Origin: Rhynchopus sp. YZ270_cl-10
Lineage: Eukaryota; Euglenozoa; Diplonemea; Diplonemida; Diplonemidae
Length of the DNA stretch: 64,000 nt
Direction: 5' to 3'
NCBI GenBank assembly: GCA_964035575.1
Contig: CAXIVB010000024.1
Location: 20,130 to 84,129 of the forward strand
Shown one piece after another: positions 25,996 to 36,109 of this stretch. The position numbers were made by a program, and so were the translations under genes. The notes under the pieces were generated by a model. That model was not told the DNA's origin and made no database searches. It saw only the letters and a program-made list of their open reading frames with translations. The stretch's first letter is position 1. Each line of letters opens with the position of its first letter.

Positions 25996-26066
25996 TGACC
26001 CTAGACGGAATCGAACCGCCGTTGATGGATTTGGAATCCATAGTGCTACCGCTACACCATAGGGCC
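25996..26066 (-). tRNA. tRNA-Trp(CCA): tRNA-Trp(CCA), unit 2
   Basis: Complete here, with discriminator A at 25996. Confidence 0.95.
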
Positions 26067-26151
26067 CATGATTTAGGGCTTCAATGCGTTTAGCATGAAG
26101 GTGGAAATTTTGCTGAAAATCCCACACAAAGGAAAAAGACACACAAAAAAG

Positions 26152-26224
26152 TGCGAGGTGCCAGGATCGAACTGACGACCTTAGGATTATGGGACCTACG
26201 CGCTCCCGACTGCGCCAACCTCGC
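26152..26224 (-). tRNA. tRNA-Met(CAT): tRNA-Met(CAT), unit 2
   Basis: Copy of 156-228; C33 retained. Confidence 0.9.
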
Positions 26225-26348
26225 CTTGATATTATCGTATCATTAAGAAATACATGGGGTGCAAATTTCTACAGGTTTGTGTGGCAAAAAAATTTTTTTG
26301 AGCCAAAAAATTTTATGGGCTTCTGTGAAAACAATGACAGTTGTAGAA

Positions 26349-26432
26349 CCTCTCGTAGCTCAATTGGTAGAGCGCTCGACTGTAGAATACTCGGTTATCG
26401 AGCGGTCGCTGGTTCGATTCCGGCCGAGAGGA
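26349..26432 (+). tRNA. tRNA-Tyr(GTA): tRNA-Tyr(GTA), unit 2
   Basis: Copy of 353-436; 11-nt intron retained. Confidence 0.95.
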
Positions 26433-26509
26433 TTTTTTTCATTTTCGTGTTCCAGGTTATATTCTTCAAACAGATGACTGCCTAAAAACAAAGAACGGTG
26501 AGAATTACA

Positions 26510-26591
26510 GCAGTCGTATCCAAGTGGTTACGGAGGTGGACTAGAAATCCATTGGGCTCTGCCCGCGCAGGTTCAAGTCCTGCCGACTGCG
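26510..26591 (+). tRNA. tRNA-Ser(AGA): tRNA-Ser(AGA), unit 2
   Basis: Copy of 514-595. Confidence 0.95.
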
Positions 26592-26689
26592 ATTCATTTT
26601 TTGTTCACAAATTTTCGTGCATTTTCGTCGTTTCTGTGCTCATTTTAGACCATTTTGATGCGCGAAAATAAATCAGAGTGAAGATTGTA

Positions 26690-26761
26690 TCCTCGGTAGT
26701 ATAGAGGTCAGTATTTCCGCCTGTCACGCGGAAGACCCGGGTTCAATTCCCGGCCGGGGAA
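26690..26761 (+). tRNA. tRNA-Asp(GTC): tRNA-Asp(GTC), unit 2
   Basis: Copy of 694-765. Confidence 0.95.
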
Positions 26762-26823
26762 TTCTTTTTTGTACAGGGCTCCCACTCATTGTTTCGTTTC
26801 TTTTCTGATGAAAATCAAATCAG

Positions 26824-26896
26824 GCCCCGTTGGCGCAATGGATAGCGCGTTGGACTTCGAATCCAAAGGTTGCGGGTTCGAGTCCCGCACGGGGTT
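26824..26896 (+). tRNA. tRNA-Arg(TCG): tRNA-Arg(TCG), unit 2
   Basis: Copy of 828-900. Confidence 0.93.
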
Positions 26897-27166
26897 AACT
26901 TTTTGAACATTGTTTTTTTGAACTTTTTTGAAAACACAAAAAAGTGAGGTTGGTGTCAAGTGAAATCACAGTGGAACAACAGATACAAATTTGGGTCCAG
27001 TGGGAAGGGGTCTCCCAGGAATTTTGGATTTTTTGGCAGTCAACCCATCCAGAAGAACCTTAAAAAATCTTGGGAAAAACTTGAAAACTGGAAATTCTTT
27101 GAAAAGCTGACATTTCAGAATTTTTTTCTGAACATGAAAATTTTGCTTCCTCCTAAAAAAAAGAAC

Positions 27167-27238
27167 TGCACTTACCGGGAGTCGAACCCGGGCCGCTCGC
27201 TTGGAAGGCGAGAATACTAACCGTTATACCATAAGTGC
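27167..27238 (-). tRNA. tRNA-Gly(TCC): tRNA-Gly(TCC), unit 2
   Basis: Copy of 1171-1242. Confidence 0.95.
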
Positions 27239-27327
27239 TGTTACTTTCATGCAAAGTGTTTTCTTTGTGGGGGGCAATTTCAAAATAAAAAAAATTTGAA
27301 ATTGTTCAAATTGCCCAAAAAAAGAAG

Positions 27328-27399
27328 CAACCGTGGCAGGACTCGAACCTGCAACCGCCTGATCCGTGGTCAGGCGCTCTTCCATTGAGCCACACGGTC
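27328..27399 (-). tRNA. tRNA-Arg(ACG): tRNA-Arg(ACG), unit 2
   Basis: Copy of 1332-1403; C33 retained. Confidence 0.92.
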
Positions 27400-27486
27400 C
27401 ATGTCTTTAGGCAATAGTATTTTTTATGTGGCCTGCATATTTTTGGAGTTGGAAAAAATGAAAATGGTTGATTGCACAGCTAAAAA

Positions 27487-27558
27487 AGCGGTTACCGAGA
27501 ATTGAACTCGGGTCTCCCGTGCCACAAACGGGTGTTCTAACCACTAAACCATAACCGC
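27487..27558 (-). tRNA. tRNA-His(GTG): tRNA-His(GTG), unit 2
   Basis: Copy of 1491-1562. Confidence 0.94.
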
Positions 27559-27674
27559 TTGAATATTCCCACTTATTGGGATCTCAGAAAGGGTTTTATT
27601 TCCTGGGATATTGTGAAATATTTTTCAAACATGCAACGAGCGGCAACTCGAGCACAATTTCGACTAATATCGTA

Positions 27675-27745
27675 GCGTAATTGGTCTAGTGGTAGAATGG
27701 CCCCCCGCCACGGGGTCGGCCCGGGTTCGATTCCCGGATTACGCA
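27675..27745 (+). tRNA. tRNA-Gly(GCC): tRNA-Gly(GCC), unit 2
   Basis: Copy of 1679-1749; C33 retained. Confidence 0.93.
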
Positions 27746-28095
27746 CTCTCTTTTTGCGTTTGGCAAAAGCAAAACAATATGTTTCGGACAGTTTCAGGTC
27801 GGTCACAAACTCGTTCAAAACGAAAAAGTGGAAATGATATGTACTCTTTCTTGCGTAAGGATTATTAGTAGAGAAAAAAATTTCTTGTCTGATGATACGG
27901 GTTTTTGCTCGACATAGTTTGCGAGTAAGTCAGTTCGGTCACAACTTCCATCACAATTGCAAAAAAAATTGGGACTACAACATGTTCATAAACCCAACCT
28001 GACTTACATGTTTATTTCTTCACAAAATTCCCAGTAAATAAACATGCACATCAGTATGGCCGGTGCGCTGGTCAGAGACATCACGTTTGCGGGCC

Positions 28096-28258
28096 AACCC
28101 CTCTGTGCGCCCGATTAGGAACCCCCCTGTGCGCCCGATTAGCTTACCCCCCTGTGCGCCCGATTAGGGACCCCCCTGTGCGCCCGGTTAGCTTTACCCC
28201 CCTGTGCGCCCGATTAGGAATATCCCCCTGTGCGCCCGATTAGGAACCACTCTGTGCA
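28096..28258 (-). repeat. GGCGCACAG minisatellite, unit 2
   Basis: Copy of 2100-2262 with the same seven units and linkers. The rest of the spacer 27746-28742 holds no gene. Confidence 0.85.
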
Positions 28259-28742
28259 CCTACCTAGTCACTGTGACCAGGTGCCCCTACTAATATGCCT
28301 TACCAATATGGCCTGGGCTGTGGTATGTCGGGTGTACTACATGCTGGGACCTAAAGAGGAACCACATGCTGGAACACGGCTTTAAGCCCCCACCCATTTC
28401 AGCTGTGGTTCCTACTGTGCCCAGTCACTGTGACCAGGTGCCTGGTCAGATCTGACCAGGTACCCTTACTAATATGCCTGACCAATATGGCCAGGGGTGG
28501 TATGTCGGGTGCACAAGGGAGTTTCACGATGGGTTATCTTATGCACAGGTACAGTGGATGTAGAAAACCCACAAACCCATTGTGTGTGGGTTTTCTGGCA
28601 TAGGACTGTATGGAAAGTGCACGGGTCCACCACAGTACAACCAGTCATGCACCAAGGGACACTGGCTGTTTTATCACTTTTTGAACTTTTTTAGACACTG
28701 CCAAACCTTCTCCATAATCTGAGATCTTGGGAAACAAGATAA

Positions 28743-28814
28743 GCTCGCGTGGCGCAATGGAAGCGCGTCGGTTCCCGACGCCGGAGGTTGCGGGTTCGAT
28801 CCCCGCCGCGAGTA
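28743..28814 (+). tRNA. tRNA-Arg(CCG): tRNA-Arg(CCG), unit 2
   Basis: Copy of 2747-2818. Confidence 0.85.
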
Positions 28815-28951
28815 CTTTTTATTCATTCCAAAATATTTTTAGATTTCCTTCTTCTCAGAGATTTCTTGTCACAAAACTTTGCCAAATTGAAAATTCAGAA
28901 ATGCGAAAATATCAAAAAACAGCTCCGAAATTTGAAAGCAATCAAAAAGGA

Positions 28952-29023
28952 TTCCCCCTCCGGGGTTTGAACCCGGGTCGCCTGGGTGAAAGCCAGGTAT
29001 ACTAACCACTGTACTAAAGGGGA
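28952..29023 (-). tRNA. tRNA-Glu(TTC): tRNA-Glu(TTC), unit 2
   Basis: Copy of 2956-3027. Confidence 0.94.
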
Positions 29024-29121
29024 GGTGATACTTAGGCACAATCCAAAAAGGGTACTTTTGTGCAAGCTACACGGAGTTTCAAACGAAAAAAAAAATTAAA
29101 AATGAAAATCCAAAAAGACAA

Positions 29122-29193
29122 GGGCTCGGCGGGGAATTGAACCCCGGACCTCTCGCACCCTAAGCGAGAATCATGCCACTAGACCACCGAGCC
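29122..29193 (-). tRNA. tRNA-Pro(AGG): tRNA-Pro(AGG), unit 2
   Basis: Copy of 3126-3197. Confidence 0.95.
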
Positions 29194-29307
29194 ACGAATT
29201 CTCTCGCATTCTCTTCGTAACGCGGCCATATGTTTCCATCATTCCTTGTGTGTGTTTTCGTTTTGAATAAGGTCCCCATGTAAATGCTGTCTTCGCTAAC
29301 AATCAGA

Positions 29308-29380
29308 TCCTCCTTGGCGCAGTCGGTAGCGCGTCAGGCTGTTAACCTGCAGGTCGTTGGTTCGAACCCAACAGGAGGAG
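29308..29380 (+). tRNA. tRNA-Asn(GTT): tRNA-Asn(GTT), unit 2
   Basis: Copy of 3312-3384. Confidence 0.95.
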
Positions 29381-29636
29381 ATTTTTCATTTTTTTGAGTT
29401 TTTGACTCTATTTTTTAATTTTGAGCTAAAAATCCACATTGTGTGTCATCTTGATGTTGGAACTATTTTTCAGGATTTCCAAGGTTGTCCCACCAAAAAA
29501 ACCAAACATCTTTGGATGCTGACATAACTTGAAGATTCTTGACCTGAAGATAAAACAGATTTTGTCAGGTTTTTTTTTTGAGTTTGAAAAAGTTCAGAAC
29601 AGAATGAAAAAAGGGATCGATGCAGTGTATAAAAAA

Positions 29637-29718
29637 CGCGAACGGCAAGGTTCGAACTTGCGCATGCAGAGCACACTCGCTTAGCAGGCGAGCCCCGTAA
29701 CCACTTGGGTACGTCCGC
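29637..29718 (-). tRNA. tRNA-Ser(GCT): tRNA-Ser(GCT), unit 2
   Basis: Copy of 3641-3722. Confidence 0.95.
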
Positions 29719-29937
29719 TTAATTACCTGTCAGTACTTAGGACGAAGCTTGTACTTTGTTTAACGACACGTTAGTGATCACTTGCGTGGTCACCAAAAAT
29801 CATCGCAATTGTGACCACCAAAAAAAATTTTTGGGCACGATTTCGCACGATGGCGGGCTCATTGCACGACGGCCGACACACCATGTTTTCTCACAAATAA
29901 AAAAAATCCAGAAAAATTCAGGTATCAATACAAAAAG

Positions 29938-30010
29938 CACCTCCCGCGGGGCTCGAACCCGCGACCACAAGGTTAAGGGCCTTGCGCTCTACCGACTGAG
30001 CTAGGGAGGC
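29938..30010 (-). tRNA. tRNA-Lys(CTT): tRNA-Lys(CTT), unit 2
   Basis: Copy of 3942-4014; C33 retained. Confidence 0.94.
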
Positions 30011-30112
30011 TCATATTAACTTAAATCAAAGAATCAACATGGGGTACTTGTGTGTACCTGCAGCCACCAAATTTTCCATCGTTGTTGCGTGAACAAAAGG
30101 ATCCGGATTATC

Positions 30113-30184
30113 TCTCCTATGGTGTAGTGGTTAGCACCCTGGACTTTGAATCCAGTAGCCGCGGTTCAAACCCGCGTGGGAGAA
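30113..30184 (+). tRNA. tRNA-Gln(TTG): tRNA-Gln(TTG), unit 2
   Basis: Copy of 4117-4188. Confidence 0.95.
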
Positions 30185-30299
30185 CTTTTCTTTTTCCAAG
30201 TGTTTTCAATATTTTTTGGAGCTTTGTCACACACATCTTCAATCTTTGCATTTGATGGCAAAAACATAAATCACAGAAATCAAACGAAAAGGTAAAGAA

Positions 30300-30381
30300 C
30301 GCTGACGGCAGGGTTCGAACCTGCGCGGGCAGAGCCCAGTGGATTTCAAGTCCACCTCCGTAACCACTTGGATACGTCAGC
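30300..30381 (-). tRNA. tRNA-Ser(TGA): tRNA-Ser(TGA), unit 2
   Basis: Copy of 4304-4385. Confidence 0.95.
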
Positions 30382-30458
30382 ATAGTTGAGGAAGTACAAC
30401 GCCCCAGATCCTGAAAATGGGCACAAAAAAGAGAATCCAATCGATCCAAAAAAGTAGG

Positions 30459-30530
30459 CACCCGCCGTGGGGATCGAACCCACGACCATTGGATTAAAAG
30501 TCCAACGCTCTACCGCTGAGCTAGGCGGGC
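30459..30530 (-). tRNA. tRNA-Lys(TTT): tRNA-Lys(TTT), unit 2
   Basis: Copy of 4463-4534. Confidence 0.95.
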
Positions 30531-30645
30531 ATTCGTTTTAAAGGAAAGAGTCAATTTCAAGGCTTGTTCAGTTCTTGAAAAAAAACTGACAAAAAAGACG
30601 AACAGAACGTGCCCCAAGTACCTCTCCTTGAGGGACATTTATCAG

Positions 30646-30717
30646 GGGCGTTTAGCTCAGTGGTAGAGCGCCCGTTCTGCATACGGGAGGCCGAGGGTTC
30701 GAACCCCTCAATGTCCA
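30646..30717 (+). tRNA. tRNA-Ala(TGC): tRNA-Ala(TGC), unit 2
   Basis: Copy of 4650-4721. Confidence 0.95.
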
Positions 30718-30795
30718 TTTTTTTGCCATATTTTGTTGATTATTTTTTGGTTGGGCCAGTCAAACACACAAAAATATGAACTGACATCATTGTGC

Positions 30796-31396
30796 AGTGC
30801 CTGCGATGAGGATGTGTGTGATGGTCCAATTGGCGAGTCTGACCTCATAATGCGTTCAGGAACATCCAAATGACCCATTTTCCCAACGTTTTCACATTTT
30901 TGAGCATTTTGCTATTACGCAATAGTGGTACAATAGGCATTTTACTGGGTCATTTTAACCAACTCTATCAGGACACTTCTGATGCTCCAATTGGCGATTC
31001 TGACCTCATAATGGCTTCATGAGCAGCCGAATAACCCGTTTTCCCAATATTTTCACATTTTTGAACGTTTTGCCATTCGTGGAATGGTGGCACAAAAGTC
31101 ATTTTAGTGGGTCATTTTCGCCAACTCGATCAGGGCACTTCTGGTGCTCCAATTTGCGGTTCTGACCTCATAATGGATTCAAGAGCACCCAAATAACCCA
31201 TTTTCCCAACGTTTTCACATTTTAGACTATTTTTGCTATTGCGGAATGGCAGTACAATAGGCAGTTTACTGGGTCATTTTCGCCAACTCGATCAGGATAC
31301 TTCTGATGCTCTAATCACATCGTTTAACCTCATAATGCATTCAGGAGCACCCAAATAACCCATTTTCCCAATGTTTTCGCATTTTTGACCACTTTG
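30796..31396 (+). repeat. ~162-bp satellite, unit 2
   Basis: Copy of the four-unit array at 4800-5400. The neighbouring spacers hold no gene. Confidence 0.8.
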
Positions 31397-31502
31397 CTGT
31401 TGCAGAGTATCAGTAAGATGAGGTCATGCAAATACAGTTTTGTGCACAATAGAAAAAAATAGTGTGTACCCCAGCTTGGCGATTCCTTTCGTCATTATTG
31501 TC

Positions 31503-31575
31503 GGTCGTGTAGCTCAGTCGGTAGAGCATTGGTCTAATAAGCCAACGGTCCCAGGTTCGAGCCCTGTCACGACCA
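31503..31575 (+). tRNA. tRNA-Ile(AAT): tRNA-Ile(AAT), unit 2
   Basis: Copy of 5507-5579. Confidence 0.95.
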
Positions 31576-31655
31576 ATACTTTTTCTACTACTTTGACTTT
31601 GACCTGTTGTCAAAAAATGTTGGCCGTGTAAAAAATATGCATACCCTAAAACAAG

Positions 31656-31662
31656 GCCTCTT

Positions 31663-31711
<49 letters not shown>

Positions 31712-31728
31712 AATCCCAGGTGGAGGCA
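31656..31728 (+). tRNA. tRNA-Phe(GAA): tRNA-Phe(GAA), unit 2
   Basis: Copy of 5660-5732. Confidence 0.94.
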
Positions 31729-32372
31729 CTTCTCTTTTTTCCCCTCAACTCTAATAACAATTTTCAAGGTGCGCTGTGCTACTACATTGGAAAAGTGCGC
31801 TGTGCTACTACATCCCAATTTTTTGGACGAAAATTTTTTGGTATGTCGGGCGCACAGCTCAGACCCCGATATGGGCGCACAGAACACCCCCCCATTGTGG
31901 GCGCACAGAACAGGCCCTCCGTTGTGGGCGCACAGCTCACTGTGTGCTGTGCAAGTTTCAGCATATGGCTTCTGGCAACAAAAACTTAAAAAAAAATTTT
32001 GGCCGAAAATTATTTTTTGGCCTGCAATCAAGTTGAGCTGAGATGCTATGTAACATGTAAGTCAGTCTGTTTCATGTTTCCGCTGATCAAAGTTCGTTCG
32101 AGATGGAAAGGACTGAAAAGGAAGCACATGTGGAAAAGGAAGCACATGTGGAAATGTTAAGGAATCCCCACCCATTTCCGCATGTGCTTCCGGCAACAAA
32201 AACTGATTGCTCCGGGATTTGATTTTGGTACCATTTTTCACCAAATCCAAAAAAATTGGCAGAGTAGCACAGCCGCAAACGTTAGCATTATGACACGTGT
32301 TTGCGGATGTGCTCTCACCCCCAAAAAAAATGGGCAATACAAGGCCAAAAAACAAACGCACAAAAAGAAGTG
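31729..32372. other. Gene-free spacer, unit 2
   Basis: Copy of 5733-6376, with the spaced GGGCGCACAG motifs at 31846-31941. Confidence 0.6.
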
Positions 32373-32446
32373 TACACCTATCCGGGTTTGAACCGGAGAC
32401 CTCCTCGGTGTTAACGAGGCGTCATAACCAACTAGACCATAGGTGC
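32373..32446 (-). tRNA. tRNA-Val(AAC): tRNA-Val(AAC), unit 2
   Basis: Copy of 6377-6450. Confidence 0.94.
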
Positions 32447-32567
32447 TGACATTTATATGGTTCGTAGAAACGAGATGGTGTGTGCATTCACCACCCAAAA
32501 CCCAAAACTGTGTCAAAATAAAAAAAATTTTGGACAGAAGAAAATGGGAATATGGGTACAAAACGAA

Positions 32568-32639
32568 GGCTTAGTGGTCTAGTGGCATGATTCTCGCTTT
32601 GGGTGCGAGAGGTCCAGGGTTCGATTCCCTGCTGAGCCC
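32568..32639 (+). tRNA. tRNA-Pro(TGG): tRNA-Pro(TGG), unit 2
   Basis: Copy of 6572-6643. Confidence 0.95.
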
Positions 32640-32746
32640 CTCTTTTTTTCAAGTTTTTGTGTCACAGATTTTTTGTCAGAAAAACAAATTGTGAAAAAAA
32701 CTGATCCCTTGAAAAATTGATTCTGGACAATAGAAGGAAAAAAGTG

Positions 32747-32828
32747 TGACAGGAGTGGGGTTTGAACCCACGCCTCCGAAGAGAAAGGAACTTGAGTCCT
32801 CCGCCTTAGACCTCTCGGCCATCCTGCC
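32747..32828 (-). tRNA. tRNA-Leu(CAA): tRNA-Leu(CAA), unit 2
   Basis: Copy of 6751-6832. Confidence 0.94.
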
Positions 32829-32930
32829 TTGCCAACAGATTTATATTAGAAATGAAATGAGAATGATGAGAAAGGACAACCAAAACAGAGCAAAAGGAAA
32901 AACAGAAAAAAACACAACACATAAAAAGAA

Positions 32931-33002
32931 TTCCCCGGCCGGGAATTGAACCCGGGTCTTCCGCGTGACAGGCGGAAATACTGACCTCTATACTACCGAG
33001 GA
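32931..33002 (-). tRNA. tRNA-Asp(GTC): tRNA-Asp(GTC) second gene, unit 2
   Basis: Copy of 6935-7006. Confidence 0.95.
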
Positions 33003-33090
33003 TACAATGAAGCCTGTTTTTAAAAAGAATGCGTCCAGAGAAAGTCTTCAATCACACCGAATCTGAAAAATAAAAAACAAAGAAAAGAAT

Positions 33091-33163
33091 TACCCCATGT
33101 GGGACTCGAACCCACAACCTTTGGATTAGAAGTCCAACGCGCTATCCATTGCGCCAATGGGGC
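33091..33163 (-). tRNA. tRNA-Arg(TCT): tRNA-Arg(TCT), unit 2
   Basis: Copy of 7095-7167. Confidence 0.95.
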
Positions 33164-33254
33164 TTGTTTCATATTCTTTTCTTGTTTTAAGGAAGTGTCC
33201 CTTCACAGTCAACACCACCTGTAAAAATTGTGAAGGAAATTCAAAAATGAAAAG

Positions 33255-33327
33255 TACAACTAGCTGGGATTGAACCAGCGATCTTCCGCGTGTAAGGCGG
33301 ACGTCCTAACCACTAGACGATAGCTGC
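33255..33327 (-). tRNA. tRNA-Val(TAC): tRNA-Val(TAC), unit 2
   Basis: Copy of 7259-7331. Confidence 0.92.
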
Positions 33328-33428
33328 CCAAACTTAGTGAGATGTTGGCAAGGGTCTGACCAACTTTTTTTTGGTGTGCAAAAATTTTTTTTCAAGTCAA
33401 AAAAATGGGTTCACTGAAAAAGGTTTTC

Positions 33429-33501
33429 TAGCAGAGATAGGTTTCGATCCTATGACCTGTGGGTTATGAGCCCACCGCGCTGACCACTGCGCCACTCTGC
33501 T
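33429..33501 (-). tRNA. tRNA-iMet(CAT): Initiator tRNA-Met, unit 2
   Basis: Copy of 7433-7505. Confidence 0.95.
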
Positions 33502-33551
33502 TCTAATTACTTCCAACGATGTTTTCTACATGCCCAGCTTAAAAAAGGCTA

Positions 33552-33622
33552 TGCGACCGCCGGGAATCGAACCCGGGTCGAACCCTTGGGAGGGGTCCAT
33601 CATGCCACTAGACCACGGTCGC
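33552..33622 (-). tRNA. tRNA-Gly(CCC): tRNA-Gly(CCC), the only intact copy
   Basis: Acceptor GCGACCG/CGGTCGC; stem GACCC/GGGTT with loop CTCCCAA. Units 1 and 3 keep only the 3' 53 nt. Confidence 0.94.
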
Positions 33623-33648
33623 CTTATCAAGGGATAAAAGGGCTCGAC

Positions 33649-33721
33649 GCTCTCGTGGCCTAGTGGTTAAGGCACAGGTCTTATGAGCCTGGGATCGCGG
33701 GTTCAAACCCCGCCGGGAGCA
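33649..33721 (+). tRNA. tRNA-Ile(TAT): tRNA-Ile(TAT)
   Basis: Acceptor GCTCTCG/CGGGAGC; stem CAGGT/GCCTG with loop CTTATGA. Confidence 0.94.
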
Positions 33722-33803
33722 AAGCCTTTTTTTTGTTCTGTGAAACACTGTTCATTCCTCCTGTTCTTTCGATGACTCCTCCAGAAGTTGCAAAGGAACA
33801 GTA

Positions 33804-33885
33804 GCGGACGTATCCAAGTGGTTACGGAGGTGCACTCGAAATGCATTGGGCTCTGCCCGCGCAGGTTCAAATCCTGCCGTCCGCG
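33804..33885 (+). tRNA. tRNA-Ser(CGA): tRNA-Ser(CGA)
   Basis: Acceptor GCGGACG/CGTCCGC; loop CTCGAAA; long variable arm as in the other Ser genes. Confidence 0.95.
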
Positions 33886-33959
33886 TTATTGTCTTTTTGC
33901 TGTGTAGGGGGAACCCTGTACATTCCATACATCTCAAATAGCCCAAATAAATTTTCACT

Positions 33960-34570
33960 GGGAGTAAGTGATTAGGGCTGATTAGGGATGTGTGATGCTC
34001 CAATTTGCGGTTACGACTTCATAATGGATTCAGGAGCATCCAAACATCCCATTTTCCCGTTAGTTTCCCATTTTTGACGATCTGGCTATTGCAGAATAGA
34101 GGTGAAAATGACATTTTGCTGGGTCATTTTCGCGAACTCGATTAGGGCACTTCTGATGCTCTAATTTGCGGTTACAACCTCATAATGAATTCAGGAGCAT
34201 CCGAATGACCCATTATCCCAACGTTTTCACATTTTGGACGATCTTGCTATTGCGGAGTATCCGGTGGAAAATCGGAAAATTCCATGTGTACCGTGTTTCA
34301 CTGGGAGTAAGTGATTAGGACATGTGTGATGCTCCAATTTGCGGTTCCGACCTCATGATGGCTTCAGGAGCATCCAAATAACCCGTTTTCCCAACGTTTT
34401 CGCATTTTTGACCAGTTGGGCTGTTGCGGAATAGCAGGTAAAAACGGTCATTTTGGCCACCTCAATTAGGGCACTTCTGATGCTCCAATCAAATCGTCCG
34501 ACCTCATAATGGGTTCGGGAGCACCCAAATAACACATATTCCCAACGTTTTCGCGTTTTTGATCCTGTGT
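33960..34570 (+). repeat. Degenerate satellite, about four units
   Basis: GTGATGCTCCAATTTGCGG and GACCTCATAATG recur at about 160-170 bp. Same family as 4800-5400. No gene. Confidence 0.8.
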
Positions 34571-34615
34571 GAGCAATCCAGAACAACTTTCTGCTTCAGT
34601 AAAAAAAAGTAAAAA

Positions 34616-34734
34616 GGATTCAAGCACCCGGACTTCCCAGCTGGTCACCCACGCCAGTACTATCCAGGCCTGCTGGTGCTTAACTTCTCAAATCAGGCGG
34701 GATGAGGTGTATTCACCAGAGTATGGCCGAATCC
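34616..34734 (-). rRNA. 5S: 5S rRNA (unit 2 specific, first)
   Basis: 119 nt with paired GGATTC/GAATCC ends; T-rich downstream (TTTTTACTTTTTTTT). Confidence 0.96.
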
Positions 34735-34818
34735 AATACTGAGTCATGATGGACAACATGTGAACAGGTTGTTTGTGACCTAACAACGAACCAGAAATAG
34801 GACAGTGAACAAAAAACA

Positions 34819-34891
34819 AGGCACTAGAGGGGATCGAACCCTCGACCTCTCGCTTACTGGGCGAGCGCTCTAACCACTGAGCTATAGCGCC
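34819..34891 (-). tRNA. tRNA-Thr(AGT): tRNA-Thr(AGT)
   Basis: Acceptor GGCGCTA/TAGTGCC; stem CTCGC/GCGAG with loop CCAGTAA, so C33. Confidence 0.94.
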
Positions 34892-35012
34892 ATGCTTTCT
34901 CTCCATCTTCTTTTCTTTGAAGGGGGTCTTTTGAAATGTACAGAGCACGCATCAAAAATTTCCTTCATACCTCCGCGATGGTGAAAAAATTTTTAACGAA
35001 GGAGCCTAGTAA

Positions 35013-35094
35013 GGCGAGGTGGCCGAGTGGTCTAAGGCGCTACGTTCAGGTCGTAGTCTCTTCGGGGGCGTGAGTTCAAACCTCACCCTCGTCA
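35013..35094 (+). tRNA. tRNA-Leu(CAG): tRNA-Leu(CAG)
   Basis: Class II; acceptor GGCGAGG/CCTCGTC; stem CTACG/CGTAG with loop TTCAGGT. Confidence 0.95.
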
Positions 35095-35173
35095 CTTTTT
35101 CTTCGTTGTGTGATCACTTAAAAGCCTATTTCGGCCCAAAGCTTGTTGTTTTAAAGAAGCATCATAATTGTGG

Positions 35174-35245
35174 GGCTCTTAGCTCAGTGGAAGAGCGCCC
35201 GTTCCGCATACGGGAGGCCGAGAGTTCGAACCTCTCAGGGTCCAC
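35174..35245 (+). tRNA. tRNA-Ala(CGC): tRNA-Ala(CGC)
   Basis: Acceptor GGGCTCT/AGGGTCC with G3-T70; loop TCCGCAT, so C33. Confidence 0.95.
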
Positions 35246-35321
35246 AGTTTTTTTTTCCCCTGTTTTGTTTCTCCTGTGTAAATTGGTTCTCAGAGCTTTC
35301 ACACCTTGCTCCCTAAAATGT

Positions 35322-35393
35322 GGCTGTTTAGCTCAGTGGTAGAGCACATCATCCGTAATGATGGGGTCGTGGGTTCAATCCCCACAGCGGCCT
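35322..35393 (+). tRNA. tRNA-Thr(CGT): tRNA-Thr(CGT)
   Basis: Acceptor GGCTGTT/AGCGGCC; stem CATCA/TGATG with loop TCCGTAA, so C33. Confidence 0.94.
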
Positions 35394-35500
35394 AGGTTTT
35401 TTTCAGAGCTCCCCAAGAATTTCCAACCTAACTTGGGGTTTGTGGGTTTGCGGTCACTGGTGCACACATGGCCTGTGGACGGGCAGGGGCAAAAAAAATT

Positions 35501-35830
35501 GGGTGCTTGCGTTGTGTGCTGGATCGGGACCACCAGTAAACTGGCAGCCCCACATCCAGTTCTAATTTTTGAAGTGTGAAATAGAACGCAATCGGAAGAT
35601 TAGTTTACACGAATGTAAGAATAATATCGTCATGGTAATATTCTGTACAGATTGTACGGGATTTACTATCATATGAGAGTAGTCCGTCGCAGGCCACATC
35701 GGGCCCGCAACATGACCGGTCTTCACACAAAATTGTAAAAGAATTTTCCTTGGAAAAAATGTCTTTTTCAAGTTTTTGTTGTTGCTGAACGAGTTGTTTG
35801 GTTTCGAAGTAGCACACTAACTTAGCACCC
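35501..35830 (-). ncRNA. Unidentified structured RNA, second paralogue
   Basis: About 330 nt. Shares with 16771-17095 the terminal helix (GGGTGCT/AGCACCC), the 3' block with CTGCCAGTTTACTGGTGGTC, and the 5' block GTGTGCTACTTCGAAACC. The middle has substitutions and indels that shift any frame. The internal hairpin is re-paired (CGGGCC...GGCCTG) around the kept GATGT loop at 35686-35711. The 3' end is followed by AATTTTTTTT. Confidence 0.8.
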
Positions 35831-35853
35831 AAACATGCAGCAAACATCGGAAT

Positions 35854-35887
35854 ACAAGACAGGGTCGTCTTGTTGGAGGTGGGTCAG
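35854..35887 (-). promoter_or_regulatory. 34-bp upstream element of the second unknown RNA
   Basis: Minus-strand CTGACCCACCTCCAAC ... CCCTGTCTTGT, again with 23 nt before GGGTGCT. Confidence 0.75.
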
Positions 35888-35940
35888 GGTCTGGACATCC
35901 TCAAATGTGCACACCTAATACAACAGAAGAAAAGGAAAAA

Positions 35941-36059
35941 GGATTCAAGCACCCGGACTTCCCAGCTGGTCACCCACGCCAGTACTATCCAGGCCTGCTG
36001 GTGCTTAACTTCTCAAATCAGGCGGGATGAGGTGTATTCACCAGAGTATGGCCGAATCC
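35941..36059 (-). rRNA. 5S: 5S rRNA (unit 2 specific, second)
   Basis: 119 nt, carrying the GAATACACC variant, as do 34616-34734 and 19752-19870. Confidence 0.96.
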
Positions 36060-36109
36060 AATAATAGGTCTGGATAGAAAAGCTGGGAAGACTTATTACC
36101 AGTCCGTTT

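Larger units (their letters stand above)
1..25996. repeat. Tandem RNA-island unit 1 (25,996 bp)
   Basis: The sequence from the Trp tRNA at 1 recurs from 25997 and again from 50699. Unit 1 carries the transposase block at 7609-12934 and the 3.2-kb insertion in tRNA-Glu at 21095-24338. Outside these blocks it aligns with unit 2 at constant offsets (25996 up to 7608; 27954 for 12935-21094; 24702 from 24339). Confidence 0.95.
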
